Shown here in pieces: positions 53,020 to 61,886 of a stretch of DNA of 64,000 bases. The first letter of the stretch is position 1, and each line of letters begins with the position of its first letter. The DNA lies in assembly GCA_963732925.1 (NCBI GenBank), contig CAVTBJ010000001.1, positions 62,001-126,000 on the forward strand, read 5' to 3'. The notes beneath the pieces are model-generated. The model saw only the letters and a program-made list of their open reading frames with translations. It was not told the DNA's origin and searched no databases. The stretch is from DASZRZ01 sp963732925 (GTDB lineage Bacteria > Acidobacteriota > Terriglobia > Terriglobales > Acidobacteriaceae). The translations under genes were made by a program, and so were the position numbers.

Positions 53020-53400
53020 ATGACGACCCGTGACCTGCTGGATTTCCTGCAGACAGAATTGGCATTTGTGGAACTGGGAGGTTACGAGCATAACCGCAGT
53101 GCCTCCTGGCGCCCTTCGCTGATCTTTGAGGATTCACCCGGCTGCCTGAACTACGCTCACACCGTCGAGAGACGTTCCTGCAGCGAATGTCCTTTGCTCA
53201 AGTTGGTTCCACAGCCACACCGGCTGGAAAAAGTTCCTTGCCGGCACATTCCCATGACCAAGGACGGGCGGACCCTGGAGTCGTTATACCGTACGGCAAC
53301 GAACGAAGAAACGCTCTCCATCGTCCGGAGCTGGCTGCGGATGACGATTGCACAGTTGAAGAGGGAACTTGACCTGCATAGTCTCGACAGGCCCGCTTGA
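53020..53400 (+). CDS. Cys-rich cytoplasmic protein of unknown function
   Basis: 126 residues. No signal peptide or TM. The N-terminal half reads MTTRDLLDFLQTELAFVELGGYE, then WRPSLIFEDSPGCLNY, and a Cys cluster SCSECPLLKLV with a further CRH nearby, so four Cys and a His could bind a metal. A C-terminal helix follows (VRSWLRMTIAQLKREL). I do not recognise the family. The strong GGAGGAG fixes the start. The promoter has a CRP/FNR-type box at -60, like the OsmC and PEP synthase genes next to it, so it belongs to the same stress programme. Confidence 0.5.
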   Translation: MTTRDLLDFLQTELAFVELGGYEHNRSASWRPSLIFEDSPGCLNYAHTVERRSCSECPLLKLVPQPHRLEKVPCRHIPMTKDGRTLESLYRTATNEETLSIVRSWLRMTIAQLKRELDLHSLDRPA

Positions 53401-53466
53401 ACACGGGCCGGGTTGAACAACAAATGAGTAGTTTGTAGCGTGGATGCCAATCAAGTCACTTTTTGG

Positions 53467-53482
53467 CGTGACACAGATCACA
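53467..53482. promoter_or_regulatory. CRP/FNR-type palindrome before the OsmC-like gene
   Basis: CGTGA-CACAGA-TCACA, GTGA/TCAC arms with a 6-base spacer, 46 bases before ATG 53528. An in-frame ATG at 53444 would put the site inside the coding region, which argues for 53528 as the start. Confidence 0.5.
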
Positions 53483-53527
53483 TCCTGGAGTGGGCGGAAG
53501 CTGCACTCTCGATCCGAGGCTATAGCA

Positions 53528-53995
53528 ATGGAACCTTCGGCTAAAACCCACTCGTACTCTGTCAATGCCAGTTGGAATCCAGACCTGGGGAACCAGCAGG
53601 GAACTGTTGATGTCGTGGGCATCGGTGAGCCTATCACCTTCAGCGCGCCGGCCGAGTTCCACGGACCCGGCGGCACATGGACCCCGGAACATTTTTTCCT
53701 GGCAGCGGTGGCCGGCTGCTTTGTCACTACGTTCCGCGCCGTTGCCGAGTTTTCCAAATTTCGCTACACGAATCTCGACCTCACCGTGGACGGCCAGATC
53801 GGAAAGGGAGAGGGCGGATGGCAATTCACGCGGATTATCGTGCGCCCGACTCTTCTTATCACCGAACAAGCCGATCGCGACCGTGCTCTGCGACTGATGG
53901 AAAAAGCTGAGCGCGCTTGCCTGGTCTCGCGAACGTTGCGCTTGCCCGTGGAGTTGGAGATGAAGGTTGAAGCAGGATCCCTCGCGGTTTCTTAA
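53528..53995 (+). CDS. OsmC/Ohr-family protein
   Basis: 155 residues. The fold is recognised from YSVNASWNPDLG, GEPITFSAPAEFHGPGGTWTPEHFFLAAVAGCFVTTFRAVAE (here split in two segments) and the C-terminal RLPVELEMKVEA. The first peroxidatic Cys is in VAGCF; the second is in ERACLVSRTL, though its spacing differs from classic Ohr, so a thiol peroxidase role is likely but not certain. It would reduce organic hydroperoxides in the cytoplasm. The start is ATG 53528 after CGAGGC. The promoter carries a CRP/FNR-type box at -46. It is ended by a perfect hairpin at 54000-54038. Confidence 0.5.
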   Translation: MEPSAKTHSYSVNASWNPDLGNQQGTVDVVGIGEPITFSAPAEFHGPGGTWTPEHFFLAAVAGCFVTTFRAVAEFSKFRYTNLDLTVDGQIGKGEGGWQFTRIIVRPTLLITEQADRDRALRLMEKAERACLVSRTLRLPVELEMKVEAGSLAVS

Positions 53996-53999
53996 GGCA

Positions 54000-54038
54000 T
54001 TTCCTCATGTTCCGGCTTGGGCCTGCCGGTTGAGGAAA
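54000..54038 (+). terminator. Hairpin after the OsmC-like gene
   Basis: TTTCCTCA pairs with TGAGGAAA (8 bp), with an inner CCGGC/GCCGG stem, starting 5 bases after the stop. The rest of the gap to 54301 holds the promoter box of the next gene. Confidence 0.5.
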
Positions 54039-54233
54039 GTCAGCCCGAGGGGCATTCATGCCGCTTCTTGACTGCCAATAACGCTCCGGCCCATTCGGAG
54101 GGGATCCTGGACACGCGGAATTTCTAGCCGCCGTCACCAGAAGTGCACAAAGTATCGAGTAGCTCCGCAACATCCTGAACATGGACGGCAGCCTGAAGCT
54201 TATTTTTCGATAAGGCTGACCTTGCATTTCAGA

Positions 54234-54249
54234 TGTGACGCCTATCACT
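54234..54249. promoter_or_regulatory. CRP/FNR-type palindrome before the PEP synthase gene
   Basis: TGTGA-CGCCTA-TCACT, GTGA/TCAC arms with a 6-base spacer, 52 bases before ATG 54302. TTTAAT at 54271-54276 lies where a -10 box should be if the site acts at -41.5. Confidence 0.5.
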
Positions 54250-54301
54250 GCCTGCATGTTCAGTTTTTGCTTTAATGCAGAGTGGATTGGGAGAAGCTTC
54301 C

Positions 54302-56710
54302 ATGAGCACCATCTACACTCTGCCCTTTTCTGAAATCACCATGCGGGATGTGGCGCGCGTTGGCGGCAAGAACGCCTCGCTGGGAGAGCTGTTTACTGCG
54401 CTGAGGCCCAAAGGCATTGGTGTGCTCGACGGCTTCGCCACTACTTCCGATGCCTACTGGTTCCTTCTCGAACAGCAAGACCTGCGGCCTCGTCTGCAGA
54501 AGATCTTTGCTCAGCTTGACACGGAAAACCTGGAGCAATTGGCGACCGCGGGCCATGCCGCGCGTGCCGCTATTCTGCAGACGCAGATTCCCGACGCGTT
54601 GCGTTCCGCTATTGTGAATGCCTACCGGCAGCTGTGCGCCCGGCTGGGACGCCAACCCGAGTTGGCGGTGCGATCGTCTGCCACGGCTGAAGACCTGCCG
54701 GAAGCCTCGTTTGCCGGGGCGGCCGAGACCTTTCTGAACGTGAGGGGAGAAGAGGAACTCCTACGCGCCGTTCATCAATGTTGTGCCTCTTTGTTCACGG
54801 ATCGCGCCATCAGCTACCGTGCCCGTAACGGCTACGGACAACTCAAGGTCGCGCTTTCTGTGGGCGTCATGCCCATGGTCCGGTCCGACCTCGCCTGCTC
54901 GGGCGTCATCTTCACCCTGGAGACCGAATCGGGGTTCCGCGATGTGGTCACCGTTACCGGCTCTTATGGTTTAGGCGAATACGTCGTGCAGGGAGTCGTC
55001 ACTCCCGATGAATGGATTGTCTTCAAGCCTACCCTGATCGCAGGTTTTGATCCTATCGTGAGCCGGCGCCTTGGTTCCAAGGAAGTGCGCCTCATCTATG
55101 CGAGCGGAACCCGTTCTACGCGCAGCGAGGCGACACCCGCTGAAAGCCGGTCCCGCTACTGCCTGCAAGATCCTGAGGTTCTCCGCCTTGCCCGCTGGGC
55201 TTGTGATATCGAACAACACTATTCCGAGCTTGCCGGACACCATCAGGCTATGGATATCGAATGGGCCAAGGACGGCGCAAGCGGTGAACTATTCGTATTG
55301 CAGGCGCGTCCCGAGACGGTGCACTCCTCCAAGGCGGTCAGCGCTACCGCCGAGATTTATCACCTGACCACCAGACCAAGCCGCTCGCTGGTTACCGGCC
55401 AGGCCGTGGGAGAGAAGATTGGAGCCGGACGCGCCCACGTTGTCACTGACCTGAACGAGTTGCAACAGGTACAAGCTGGAGAAGTGCTGATTGCTCCGAA
55501 CACCGATCCCGACTGGGAACCGGTGATGCGACGGGTGGCGGCCATTGTTACCGACCAGGGCGGACGCACCGCGCACGCCGCCATTGTCTCGCGTGAGTTC
55601 GGTATCCCCTGTATCGTGGGCACCGGCAATGCAACCAGGGCGCTTTCTACGGGCAAGGAAGTCACCGTCTGCTGCTCGGAGGGCAGTCAGGGTCAGGTCT
55701 ACGAAGGAAAATTGCCGTTCACTGTCGAGCGCATTGATTCCGGATCTGTCCCCAAAACGAACACGCATGTCATGTTGATCGTCGGCGATCCCGGCCAGGC
55801 ATTCAAGTTTTCCGAGCTCCCCAACCAGGGCGTCGGACTGGCGCGCATGGAGTTCATCATCACCAACCATATCGGCATTCATCCTATGGCTCTGGTTCGG
55901 TTTCCCAATCTGCGTGATGCCAAGGCAGTTGAGCAGATCCGTGAGCGCCTCGCGGGCGAGGATCCTTCCGAATTTTTTATTCGCAGATTGAGTGAGGGTG
56001 TAGGCCGAATTGCAGCGGCCTTTTACCCCAAGCCAGTCATTCTTCGCATGAGCGATTTCAAGACCAATGAGTATGCGCGCCTGCTGGGCGGAACCGAGTT
56101 CGAACCGCATGAGGAAAATCCTATGCTCGGCTTTCGCGGCGCCTCACGCTACTATGACCCGCGCTATTCCCCCGGATTCGCGCTGGAGTGCGCCGCCGTA
56201 GCTCGCGTGCGCGGCAAGATGGGTCTGAATAATCTGAAAGTCATGATTCCTTTCTGCCGCACCGTGGAGGAGGGTCGCAAAGTGCTCGACATCATGGCGA
56301 AGAACAACCTGCAGCAGGGGCAGGACGGTCTGGAGGTTTATGCCATGTGCGAAATTCCCTCTAACGTCATTCTGGCCGACGAATTTTTGAAGATTTTTGA
56401 CGGCTATTCCATCGGATCCAACGATCTCACCCAACTCACGCTCGGCTTGGACCGTGATTCCGGGACCGTCGCGCATCTGTTTGACGAAAATAACGAAGCC
56501 GTGCGCCGTCTCATTGCGCAGGCAATCCGTGCCGCCCAGGCCCGGCATAAGCCCATTGGGATCTGCGGCCAGGCGCCGTCAGATTTCCCCGAGTTCGCCG
56601 CATGGCTGGTGGCGCACGGAATTGATTCCATTTCTCTCAATCCGGATACCGCAATCAAGACGACCCTGCGCATTGCCTCGGCGGAGTCACGCAAGACCAT
56701 TTCAGCGTGA
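54302..56710 (+). CDS. ppsA: Phosphoenolpyruvate synthase
   Basis: 802 residues, the normal size. Converts pyruvate, ATP and water to PEP, AMP and phosphate for gluconeogenesis. Order: ATP-grasp domain 1-340 (GGKNASLGELF, AVRSSATAEDLPEASFAG), the phosphohistidine swivel domain with DQGGRTAHAAIVSREFGIP and catalytic His425, then the PEP-binding TIM barrel (RMSDFKTNEY, GGTEFEPHEENPMLGFRG, MIPFCRTVEEG, GSNDLTQLTLGLDRDSG, ICGQAPSD). ATG 54302 (MSTIYTLPFSEI) follows GGGAGAAG. Placement in a stress island with a CRP/FNR-type box suggests induction under carbon or oxygen limitation. Confidence 0.5.
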   Translation: MSTIYTLPFSEITMRDVARVGGKNASLGELFTALRPKGIGVLDGFATTSDAYWFLLEQQDLRPRLQKIFAQLDTENLEQLATAGHAARAAILQTQIPDALRSAIVNAYRQLCARLGRQPELAVRSSATAEDLPEASFAGAAETFLNVRGEEELLRAVHQCCASLFTDRAISYRARNGYGQLKVALSVGVMPMVRSDLACSGVIFTLETESGFRDVVTVTGSYGLGEYVVQGVVTPDEWIVFKPTLIAGFDPIVSRRLGSKEVRLIYASGTRSTRSEATPAESRSRYCLQDPEVLRLARWACDIEQHYSELAGHHQAMDIEWAKDGASGELFVLQARPETVHSSKAVSATAEIYHLTTRPSRSLVTGQAVGEKIGAGRAHVVTDLNELQQVQAGEVLIAPNTDPDWEPVMRRVAAIVTDQGGRTAHAAIVSREFGIPCIVGTGNATRALSTGKEVTVCCSEGSQGQVYEGKLPFTVERIDSGSVPKTNTHVMLIVGDPGQAFKFSELPNQGVGLARMEFIITNHIGIHPMALVRFPNLRDAKAVEQIRERLAGEDPSEFFIRRLSEGVGRIAAAFYPKPVILRMSDFKTNEYARLLGGTEFEPHEENPMLGFRGASRYYDPRYSPGFALECAAVARVRGKMGLNNLKVMIPFCRTVEEGRKVLDIMAKNNLQQGQDGLEVYAMCEIPSNVILADEFLKIFDGYSIGSNDLTQLTLGLDRDSGTVAHLFDENNEAVRRLIAQAIRAAQARHKPIGICGQAPSDFPEFAAWLVAHGIDSISLNPDTAIKTTLRIASAESRKTISA

Positions 56711-56909
56711 GCCGGTAATGCAATTGAGTCGTACTTGCATCCGCCGAATCCGGTCTGATCAGCCCGCAAAACCGGCTGTGCTTTCACGCATCGCCGGAGG
56801 CTGCGTCGCAGACCGCCTTGGGTTTGTTCCTGTCCCCAGACTTTCCCGCCGCGCCGTGTTCCCAAGTACAATCGAAGAGCGCCCTATTTTCTTCCGGAGG
56901 ATTGTCTCT

Positions 56910-57875
56910 ATGTATGCCACCGAAAAGAAAGCGGTCGTGGTTACGGGTGCTTCCAGCGGGATTGGACGAGCTTGCGTCTCGGCCCTGGTGCACTCCGGAT
57001 GGCGGGTGTTCGCTACCGTTCGCAAGCCGCAAGACGGCGATAAGTTACAGGCTGCGTTCGGCGCGGATCTTATGCCGGCGATCATGGACGTTACTGATCG
57101 CGGCTCGATCAGCATTGCGGCCGAACGGGTCTCCAGTCAACTCCAGGGACGCGGTTTGGATGGGCTGGTGAATGTGGCGGGCGTAGGCATGGTCCGGCCC
57201 CTCGAGTACATTACGCTCCAGGAGCTGCAGAAGATATTCGATATCAATGTGTTCGGCCAGATCGCCGTCATCCAGGCATTTCTTCCCCAGCTTCGCCAGG
57301 CGCGTGGCCGAATCGTCAATATCAGTTCCGTGGGCGCGCACTTCGCTTTACCGTTTGGCAGTCCGATCAATGCGAGTAAAGCTGCGTTTGGAATCTTCAG
57401 TGACGCGCTGCGCCTGGAGCTGCGTCCGTTCGGGGTTCGTGTTTGTGTGGTCGAGCCGGGAGCAATCCAAACGCCGGCGGTGGAGAAGACGCTTGGGCAT
57501 GTTGAGGAAGTGATTGCCGATCTGCCGGGAAGCGGTGCGGCGGAATACGGCGCAATGCTGAGGACGTTCGTCGCCCGCGCTTATGCACGAGAAATGAATG
57601 GCAGTTCGCCCGATGTCGTGGCGCGAGCTGTGCAACACGCGCTCACTGCGGCCAAGCCCCAGATTCGCTACCGGAGCGGGAAGCATGCCAGCCTACTGGG
57701 CACATTGCCAAAGTTTTTGCCGGACTGGCTGCTGGATGCAATGCTGCTTCGACTGGCTGGTCTGCCTGCGGGGCTGGGTGCTGCCGTGTCTGCTGACCGT
57801 CGGCAACTCCGGAAGCGCGTAGATAGTTACGACGGGGCAGGCAGGCGAGGACTGTCACGGCAGGCTTCCCGCTAG
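56910..57875 (+). CDS. SDR-family oxidoreductase lacking the catalytic Tyr
   Basis: 321 residues. A Rossmann start VVVTGASSGIGRA (TGxxxGIG, residues 12-19), NVAGVG for NAG, VNISSVGAHFALP for the catalytic Ser, and VVEPGAIQTP. The YxxxK motif is replaced by I153-N-A-S-K157 (codon ATC at 57366), so the catalytic Tyr is absent while Lys remains. The protein is related to retinol-dehydrogenase-like or short-chain dehydrogenases with a C-terminal extension. It may be a catalytically altered or regulatory SDR, or a consensus error at a single base is possible. CGGAGG precedes ATG 56910. It stands alone after ppsA (199-base gap). Confidence 0.5.
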   Translation: MYATEKKAVVVTGASSGIGRACVSALVHSGWRVFATVRKPQDGDKLQAAFGADLMPAIMDVTDRGSISIAAERVSSQLQGRGLDGLVNVAGVGMVRPLEYITLQELQKIFDINVFGQIAVIQAFLPQLRQARGRIVNISSVGAHFALPFGSPINASKAAFGIFSDALRLELRPFGVRVCVVEPGAIQTPAVEKTLGHVEEVIADLPGSGAAEYGAMLRTFVARAYAREMNGSSPDVVARAVQHALTAAKPQIRYRSGKHASLLGTLPKFLPDWLLDAMLLRLAGLPAGLGAAVSADRRQLRKRVDSYDGAGRRGLSRQASR

Positions 57876-57999
57876 AATCACTGGAGTGACACGCCTTGGC
57901 AGACAACCGGCTAAGTGCCTCCGCTCTGCGGTGAAGGAGTGCGCTCCGACACCTGCGCCGACCATAGCCCGTGACACTCCGCTAAACTAGTATAGAGAT

Positions 58000-58602
58000 A
58001 TGCTCGCGGTCTCCGGTACACCGGCCTCCCCCGAAAGTTCAGAGCTGCCGAACTGGTCGCGCCCGCGCCGCTGGCTGGTCTTGCCGCTTCTTGTTGTCGC
58101 TGCGGTTGCGCTTTTTCTTGCTCTGTACCGGCCCGGTCATCCTGCCAAAGCGACGCCCAAGGCGCTGGCCATGGGATGGCGTCCCGTGACTTCTTTCTCC
58201 GGGCACGGAAGCACCCAGACCGAGTCCTTCAGCATCGAAACCGGCCAGTGGCGGATCAAGTGGGTAACCAGGCCTCGGAATCAGGCTGCCGAGATCCAGG
58301 GTCGAACCCGGACGACTCCGAGCGAGACTCAAGCCCACCCGGCGCCCGCCAGCGGTGCCAGCTCTAACGTCCGACAAGTTTCCCCCGCGAACAAATTCCG
58401 CCTTGTGGTACACAGCCTGGTAAGCGGCCGTTTTGTGAGCGTGGCTGCCGATCACGAAGGTCCGGGCAGCGGTGTTGCCTACCTTGCAGAGGAACCGCGC
58501 CAATTTTTTTTCGTCATCGATTCCAGTGGACTAGACTGGACGGTGCAGGTGGAAGAAGGAGTGGAGGGGCAGGAAGAAATTCGCAAGAACCCTCCACGCT
58601 GA
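58000..58602 (+). CDS. Single-pass membrane protein of unknown function
   Basis: 200 residues. A cytoplasmic Arg/Pro-rich start (about 1-26), one TM helix (WLVLPLLVVAAVALFLALY, about 26-45), then a periplasmic part with a beta-sandwich-like stretch (PVTSFSGHGSTQTESFSIETGQWRIKW), a Ser/Thr/Ala/Pro-rich linker, and a second beta-rich segment (RLVVHSLVSGRFVSVAADHEG..FFFVIDSSGLDWTVQVEE). The duplicate pattern GQWRIKW / LDWTVQVEE suggests two related halves with the linker between. No catalytic residue is apparent. It precedes the molybdenum oxidoreductase operon by 72 bases; a functional link is not shown. Confidence 0.5.
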   Translation: MLAVSGTPASPESSELPNWSRPRRWLVLPLLVVAAVALFLALYRPGHPAKATPKALAMGWRPVTSFSGHGSTQTESFSIETGQWRIKWVTRPRNQAAEIQGRTRTTPSETQAHPAPASGASSNVRQVSPANKFRLVVHSLVSGRFVSVAADHEGPGSGVAYLAEEPRQFFFVIDSSGLDWTVQVEEGVEGQEEIRKNPPR

Positions 58603-58674
58603 GGCCTCAGGAGGAGTATCATGTTTTCGCTTTTTATGAGGCTCCAACCGGCAGCAATTTCTTGAGGTGGCTTT

Positions 58675-59316
58675 ATGTCCGATGTTCATGATTTGCAAGC
58701 GCCGAAACCCACAGGTGGGCTGACGAGGCGGGACCTTATTAAAGGGGTGATTGCCGCCGGCGCAGTCTCCTCAACCGGCTATCTGTTCCGCGGGCCCATC
58801 CTGCAGGTTTTCGCGTCGGCCCCAGGCTCGGTCGAGCGGCTGATTACGCTGAATGTCAACGGTCAGCAGAGGCGCGTCGACGTGATGAAACAAGAGACGC
58901 TGGCCATGACGCTGCGCTACAAGCTGGGTCTTACGGGAACTAAGCTGGGTTGCGACCGGGCCGAATGCGGTGCCTGCACGGTGCTGATTGACGATATTCC
59001 TCATTACGCCTGCTCCATTCTGACCCACAGCACGCGCGGCAAGAAGATTGTCACCATCGAAGGACTCGCAAATCCCGATGGAACCCTGCACCCGGTGCAG
59101 CAGGGCGTCATTGACGAGCAAGGCTTCCAGTGCGCCTTCTGCATGTCGGGCTTCCTGGTGGCAGCGGCCGGATTTTTGAAAACCAATCCCAACCCGACCC
59201 GCCAGGAAATGGCGAAAGGTGTTTCCGGCAATCTCTGCCGGTGCATGGATTACGACAAGATTCTGAACTCGCTGATGCGGGGCGCGGAACTGTCCCGGGG
59301 AGTGAAACATGCCTGA
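58675..59316 (+). CDS. Tat-exported [2Fe-2S] subunit of a xanthine-oxidase-family dehydrogenase
   Basis: 213 residues. The N terminus has a twin-arginine signal (LTRRDLIKGVIAAGAVSS). The ferredoxin-like domain carries the first cluster (GCDRAECGAC with a fourth Cys 11 residues later, C-x4-C-x2-C-x11-C) and the helical domain the second (C-x2-C in FQCAFCMSG, C-x-C in NLCRCMDY). This is the small subunit of the PaoA/CoxS/QorS type and passes electrons from the Mo site. Because only this subunit has a signal, the others probably hitch-hike. It overlaps the large subunit gene by 8 bases. Export places the enzyme in the periplasm. Confidence 0.5.
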   Translation: MSDVHDLQAPKPTGGLTRRDLIKGVIAAGAVSSTGYLFRGPILQVFASAPGSVERLITLNVNGQQRRVDVMKQETLAMTLRYKLGLTGTKLGCDRAECGACTVLIDDIPHYACSILTHSTRGKKIVTIEGLANPDGTLHPVQQGVIDEQGFQCAFCMSGFLVAAAGFLKTNPNPTRQEMAKGVSGNLCRCMDYDKILNSLMRGAELSRGVKHA

Positions 59317-61858
59317 TTCCACAAATCATGCCAAGCCGAACCCGGCCAAAACGCCGCTGGTGACTGCCAATACGCCCCCAGTGAAAGGAAAGCTGGTCGG
59401 GCAAGACTATGCCACGCCCGATCTGCTGGCGAAGGTCACCGGGCGTTCGAAATACGCGGAGGACTTCCGGGCAGACGGCATGCTGTTCGCCAAGCTGCTG
59501 TTGAGCCCCTATCCACACGCGCGCGTCGTGAACATCGACGCAAAAGAAGCCCTGGCCATGCCCGGCGTAAGGGGCATGGTCACTATGGACGATCTGCCGG
59601 CGCCAGCGGACTTCATCACCGACTTGGGCGTGACCATCAAAGCCAACAAGCGTGGGGAGCGCGGTTTGGCCATGGAACCGCTGTATCAGGGCGAACCGAT
59701 TTTGGCACTGGCGGCGGTGGACGAGCTTGCGGCTGCCAACGCCATCGAAAAGATCAACATTACTTACGAACCGTTGCCCTTCGTCGTGGACCCCTTCGTC
59801 AGCCTGCGCCCCGGCGGTCCCAATGCGCGCACCGACGGCAACACATGGATGCGGCCGGAAGCCAAACCCGGGGAGCGTCCCGGACCCATGGAAGTGGTCG
59901 AGGTCAAGTGGACCGAAGAGGAGTTCAAAGACTACGAACAAGGCAAAATGCCCATGGGGAAACCCACGGACGAGTGGACCTACGGCGATCTGGACGTCGG
60001 CTTCAAGAATGCGGCCCTGGTGCTGGATGAAACCTTTGTCACGCCCGATACCAGCCACCAGACGCTGGAACCGCGCACTGGCATGGCCTATTGGCAAGGC
60101 GGCAAGCTGTTCGTACACGTAGGCACTCAGAGCACGATCCAAACGATCCCCGCCCTTGCCCGCTGGCTGCACATGAAGGCGGAAGACATTGTCCTGATCA
60201 GCGAGTACACCGGCGGTGGCTTCGGCAGCAAGATCACCTCGAATATTCAGGTCATGATTCCGGCGATTCTGTCCAAGAAGTGCAATGCGCCGGTCATGAT
60301 GCGAATTTCCCGCGAGGAGGAGCACTACATCGGCAGGGCGCGTCCCAGCCTCACCGGACGTCTGAAAGTCGGCTTCGCCAAGGACGGCCGCATCACGGCT
60401 GTGGACATGTTCGTGGTTTGCGACAATGGTCCGTACGACCAGGTAGGCGATGCCAACATGTCGGGACGCATCGTCTCCCTGCTGTATCAGCCGCCAGCCA
60501 TGCGCTGGCGGGGAATCTCGGTCCTGACCAACACCCCTCCACGCGCGGCCCAGAGTTCCCCGGGCGGGATGCAGGGCATCACCCTGATGGAGCCGATTCT
60601 CGCCAAGGCGTCGCGCCAGCTCAAAATCGATCAGGTGGAAATTCACCACGTGAATGCTCCTGAAGGCAAGGCTGAGTTCGGTCCTCCGGTGCGGGGCAAG
60701 CGGGGCTATCCCACCAGTTGCTTCATGAAAAACGCGCTGGAGAACGGCGCGGAGTTGTTCCGCTGGAAGGAACGGATTGCCGCCGGTACTCGCCGCAAAG
60801 GCACCAAGATTCGCGGCTTGGGCGTTTCCAGCAGCACGTTTGTCGGCGGCTCCAAAGGTTATGACGGGCTGTTTGTGGTCAAGCCCGATGGCAAAATGTA
60901 TATCCAGTCAGGCATTGGTAATCTGGGCACAGAGAACTTCAGCGACGTGCATCGGGTGGCCGCCGAAATGATGGGCGTTCCCTGGGAAAAGGTGGTTCTT
61001 ACCTGGGGCAACACCAGCAAGAATCTGCCTTGGAGCTGTGCTTCCGGAGGCAGCCAGACGTCACACGCCATGACCCGCGCCGCCCATGCCGCCGCCACCG
61101 ATGGCGTTCGTAAGTTGCAGGAGATTGCCGCCAAGAGTCTGGGCGGCCGTCCCGAGGATTACGAGGTCAGCGGCGAACGCGTGCACCGCAAAGGCGGCGG
61201 CGCCGGTATGACGCTGGCCCAGGCGGCGCAGCGGGCCATCGCTATGGGAGGCCGCTACGACGGACACGAGTTGCCCACTGACATCAATCCTATAACGGTG
61301 ACGTCGGCGAAGAACCTCGCGGGGCAGGGTCTGATGGGCGTTGCGAGAGACAATTACCCGCAGGACGGTCAGTGCTTCTCCTTCGTGGCGTCGTTTGCCG
61401 AAGTCGAAATCGACGTCGAGACCGGCAGCTACAACATTGTGGACTTTCTTGCCGTAGCCGATATCGGCACCGTTATCCATCCCAAAGCGGCGGGCGGCCA
61501 GATTCTGGGACGCTCCATGCTGGGCATCGGCCATGCTCTCGCCCAGAAGTGGGTCTACGACCAACACCTGGGCTGGCCTCTGGCCATGCGCTTTTACCAG
61601 AACCGGCCGCCCACAATTCTGGATGCGCCCGACCACATGCAGTGGGCGGCGCTCAATATTCCCGATCCCGAGGGCCCGGTGGGGGCGCGCGGGATTGGAG
61701 AGCCTCCCGTCGGCGGAGGCTGTTGCGCGATTCTCAATGCAATCTCCGACGCCCTGGGGGACGAGATCTTCCGCCGCGCGCCGGTGACTTTGGACGTGAT
61801 TCTGACGTCGCTCGAAGCCGGGAAACCGGTGACCGAGCCACTGACGGCTCACATTTAG
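59309..61858 (+). CDS. Molybdopterin-binding large subunit of the xanthine-oxidase-family dehydrogenase
   Basis: 849 residues. The a/b hammerhead domain spans about 30-140 (GRSKYAEDFRADGMLFAKLLLSP); the Mo-cofactor binding domain follows with LISEYTGGGFGSKI, PRAAQSSPGGMQG, and the catalytic Glu in ARGIGEPPVGGGCC near the C terminus. The substrate-binding Arg/Phe residues that distinguish xanthine, CO or aldehyde enzymes were not pinned down, so the substrate (aldehyde, aromatic N-heterocycle or similar) is open. The CO-dehydrogenase active-site loop (VAYRCSFR) is absent. The gene starts inside the small subunit end (8-base overlap). Confidence 0.5.
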   Translation: MPDSTNHAKPNPAKTPLVTANTPPVKGKLVGQDYATPDLLAKVTGRSKYAEDFRADGMLFAKLLLSPYPHARVVNIDAKEALAMPGVRGMVTMDDLPAPADFITDLGVTIKANKRGERGLAMEPLYQGEPILALAAVDELAAANAIEKINITYEPLPFVVDPFVSLRPGGPNARTDGNTWMRPEAKPGERPGPMEVVEVKWTEEEFKDYEQGKMPMGKPTDEWTYGDLDVGFKNAALVLDETFVTPDTSHQTLEPRTGMAYWQGGKLFVHVGTQSTIQTIPALARWLHMKAEDIVLISEYTGGGFGSKITSNIQVMIPAILSKKCNAPVMMRISREEEHYIGRARPSLTGRLKVGFAKDGRITAVDMFVVCDNGPYDQVGDANMSGRIVSLLYQPPAMRWRGISVLTNTPPRAAQSSPGGMQGITLMEPILAKASRQLKIDQVEIHHVNAPEGKAEFGPPVRGKRGYPTSCFMKNALENGAELFRWKERIAAGTRRKGTKIRGLGVSSSTFVGGSKGYDGLFVVKPDGKMYIQSGIGNLGTENFSDVHRVAAEMMGVPWEKVVLTWGNTSKNLPWSCASGGSQTSHAMTRAAHAAATDGVRKLQEIAAKSLGGRPEDYEVSGERVHRKGGGAGMTLAQAAQRAIAMGGRYDGHELPTDINPITVTSAKNLAGQGLMGVARDNYPQDGQCFSFVASFAEVEIDVETGSYNIVDFLAVADIGTVIHPKAAGGQILGRSMLGIGHALAQKWVYDQHLGWPLAMRFYQNRPPTILDAPDHMQWAALNIPDPEGPVGARGIGEPPVGGGCCAILNAISDALGDEIFRRAPVTLDVILTSLEAGKPVTEPLTAHI

Positions 61859-61886
61859 TCCGGTCCAAGAGATCAGGAGAACCAAC

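Noticed and set aside
58000..58602. Assigning the single-pass protein to the oxidoreductase operon as an assembly factor
   Set aside because: The 72-base gap is the only support, and the sequence has no features of XdhC/PaoD-type chaperones.
59108..60649. A 513-codon antisense open frame over the molybdenum subunit
   Set aside because: Same reason; the sense strand encodes a complete known enzyme.
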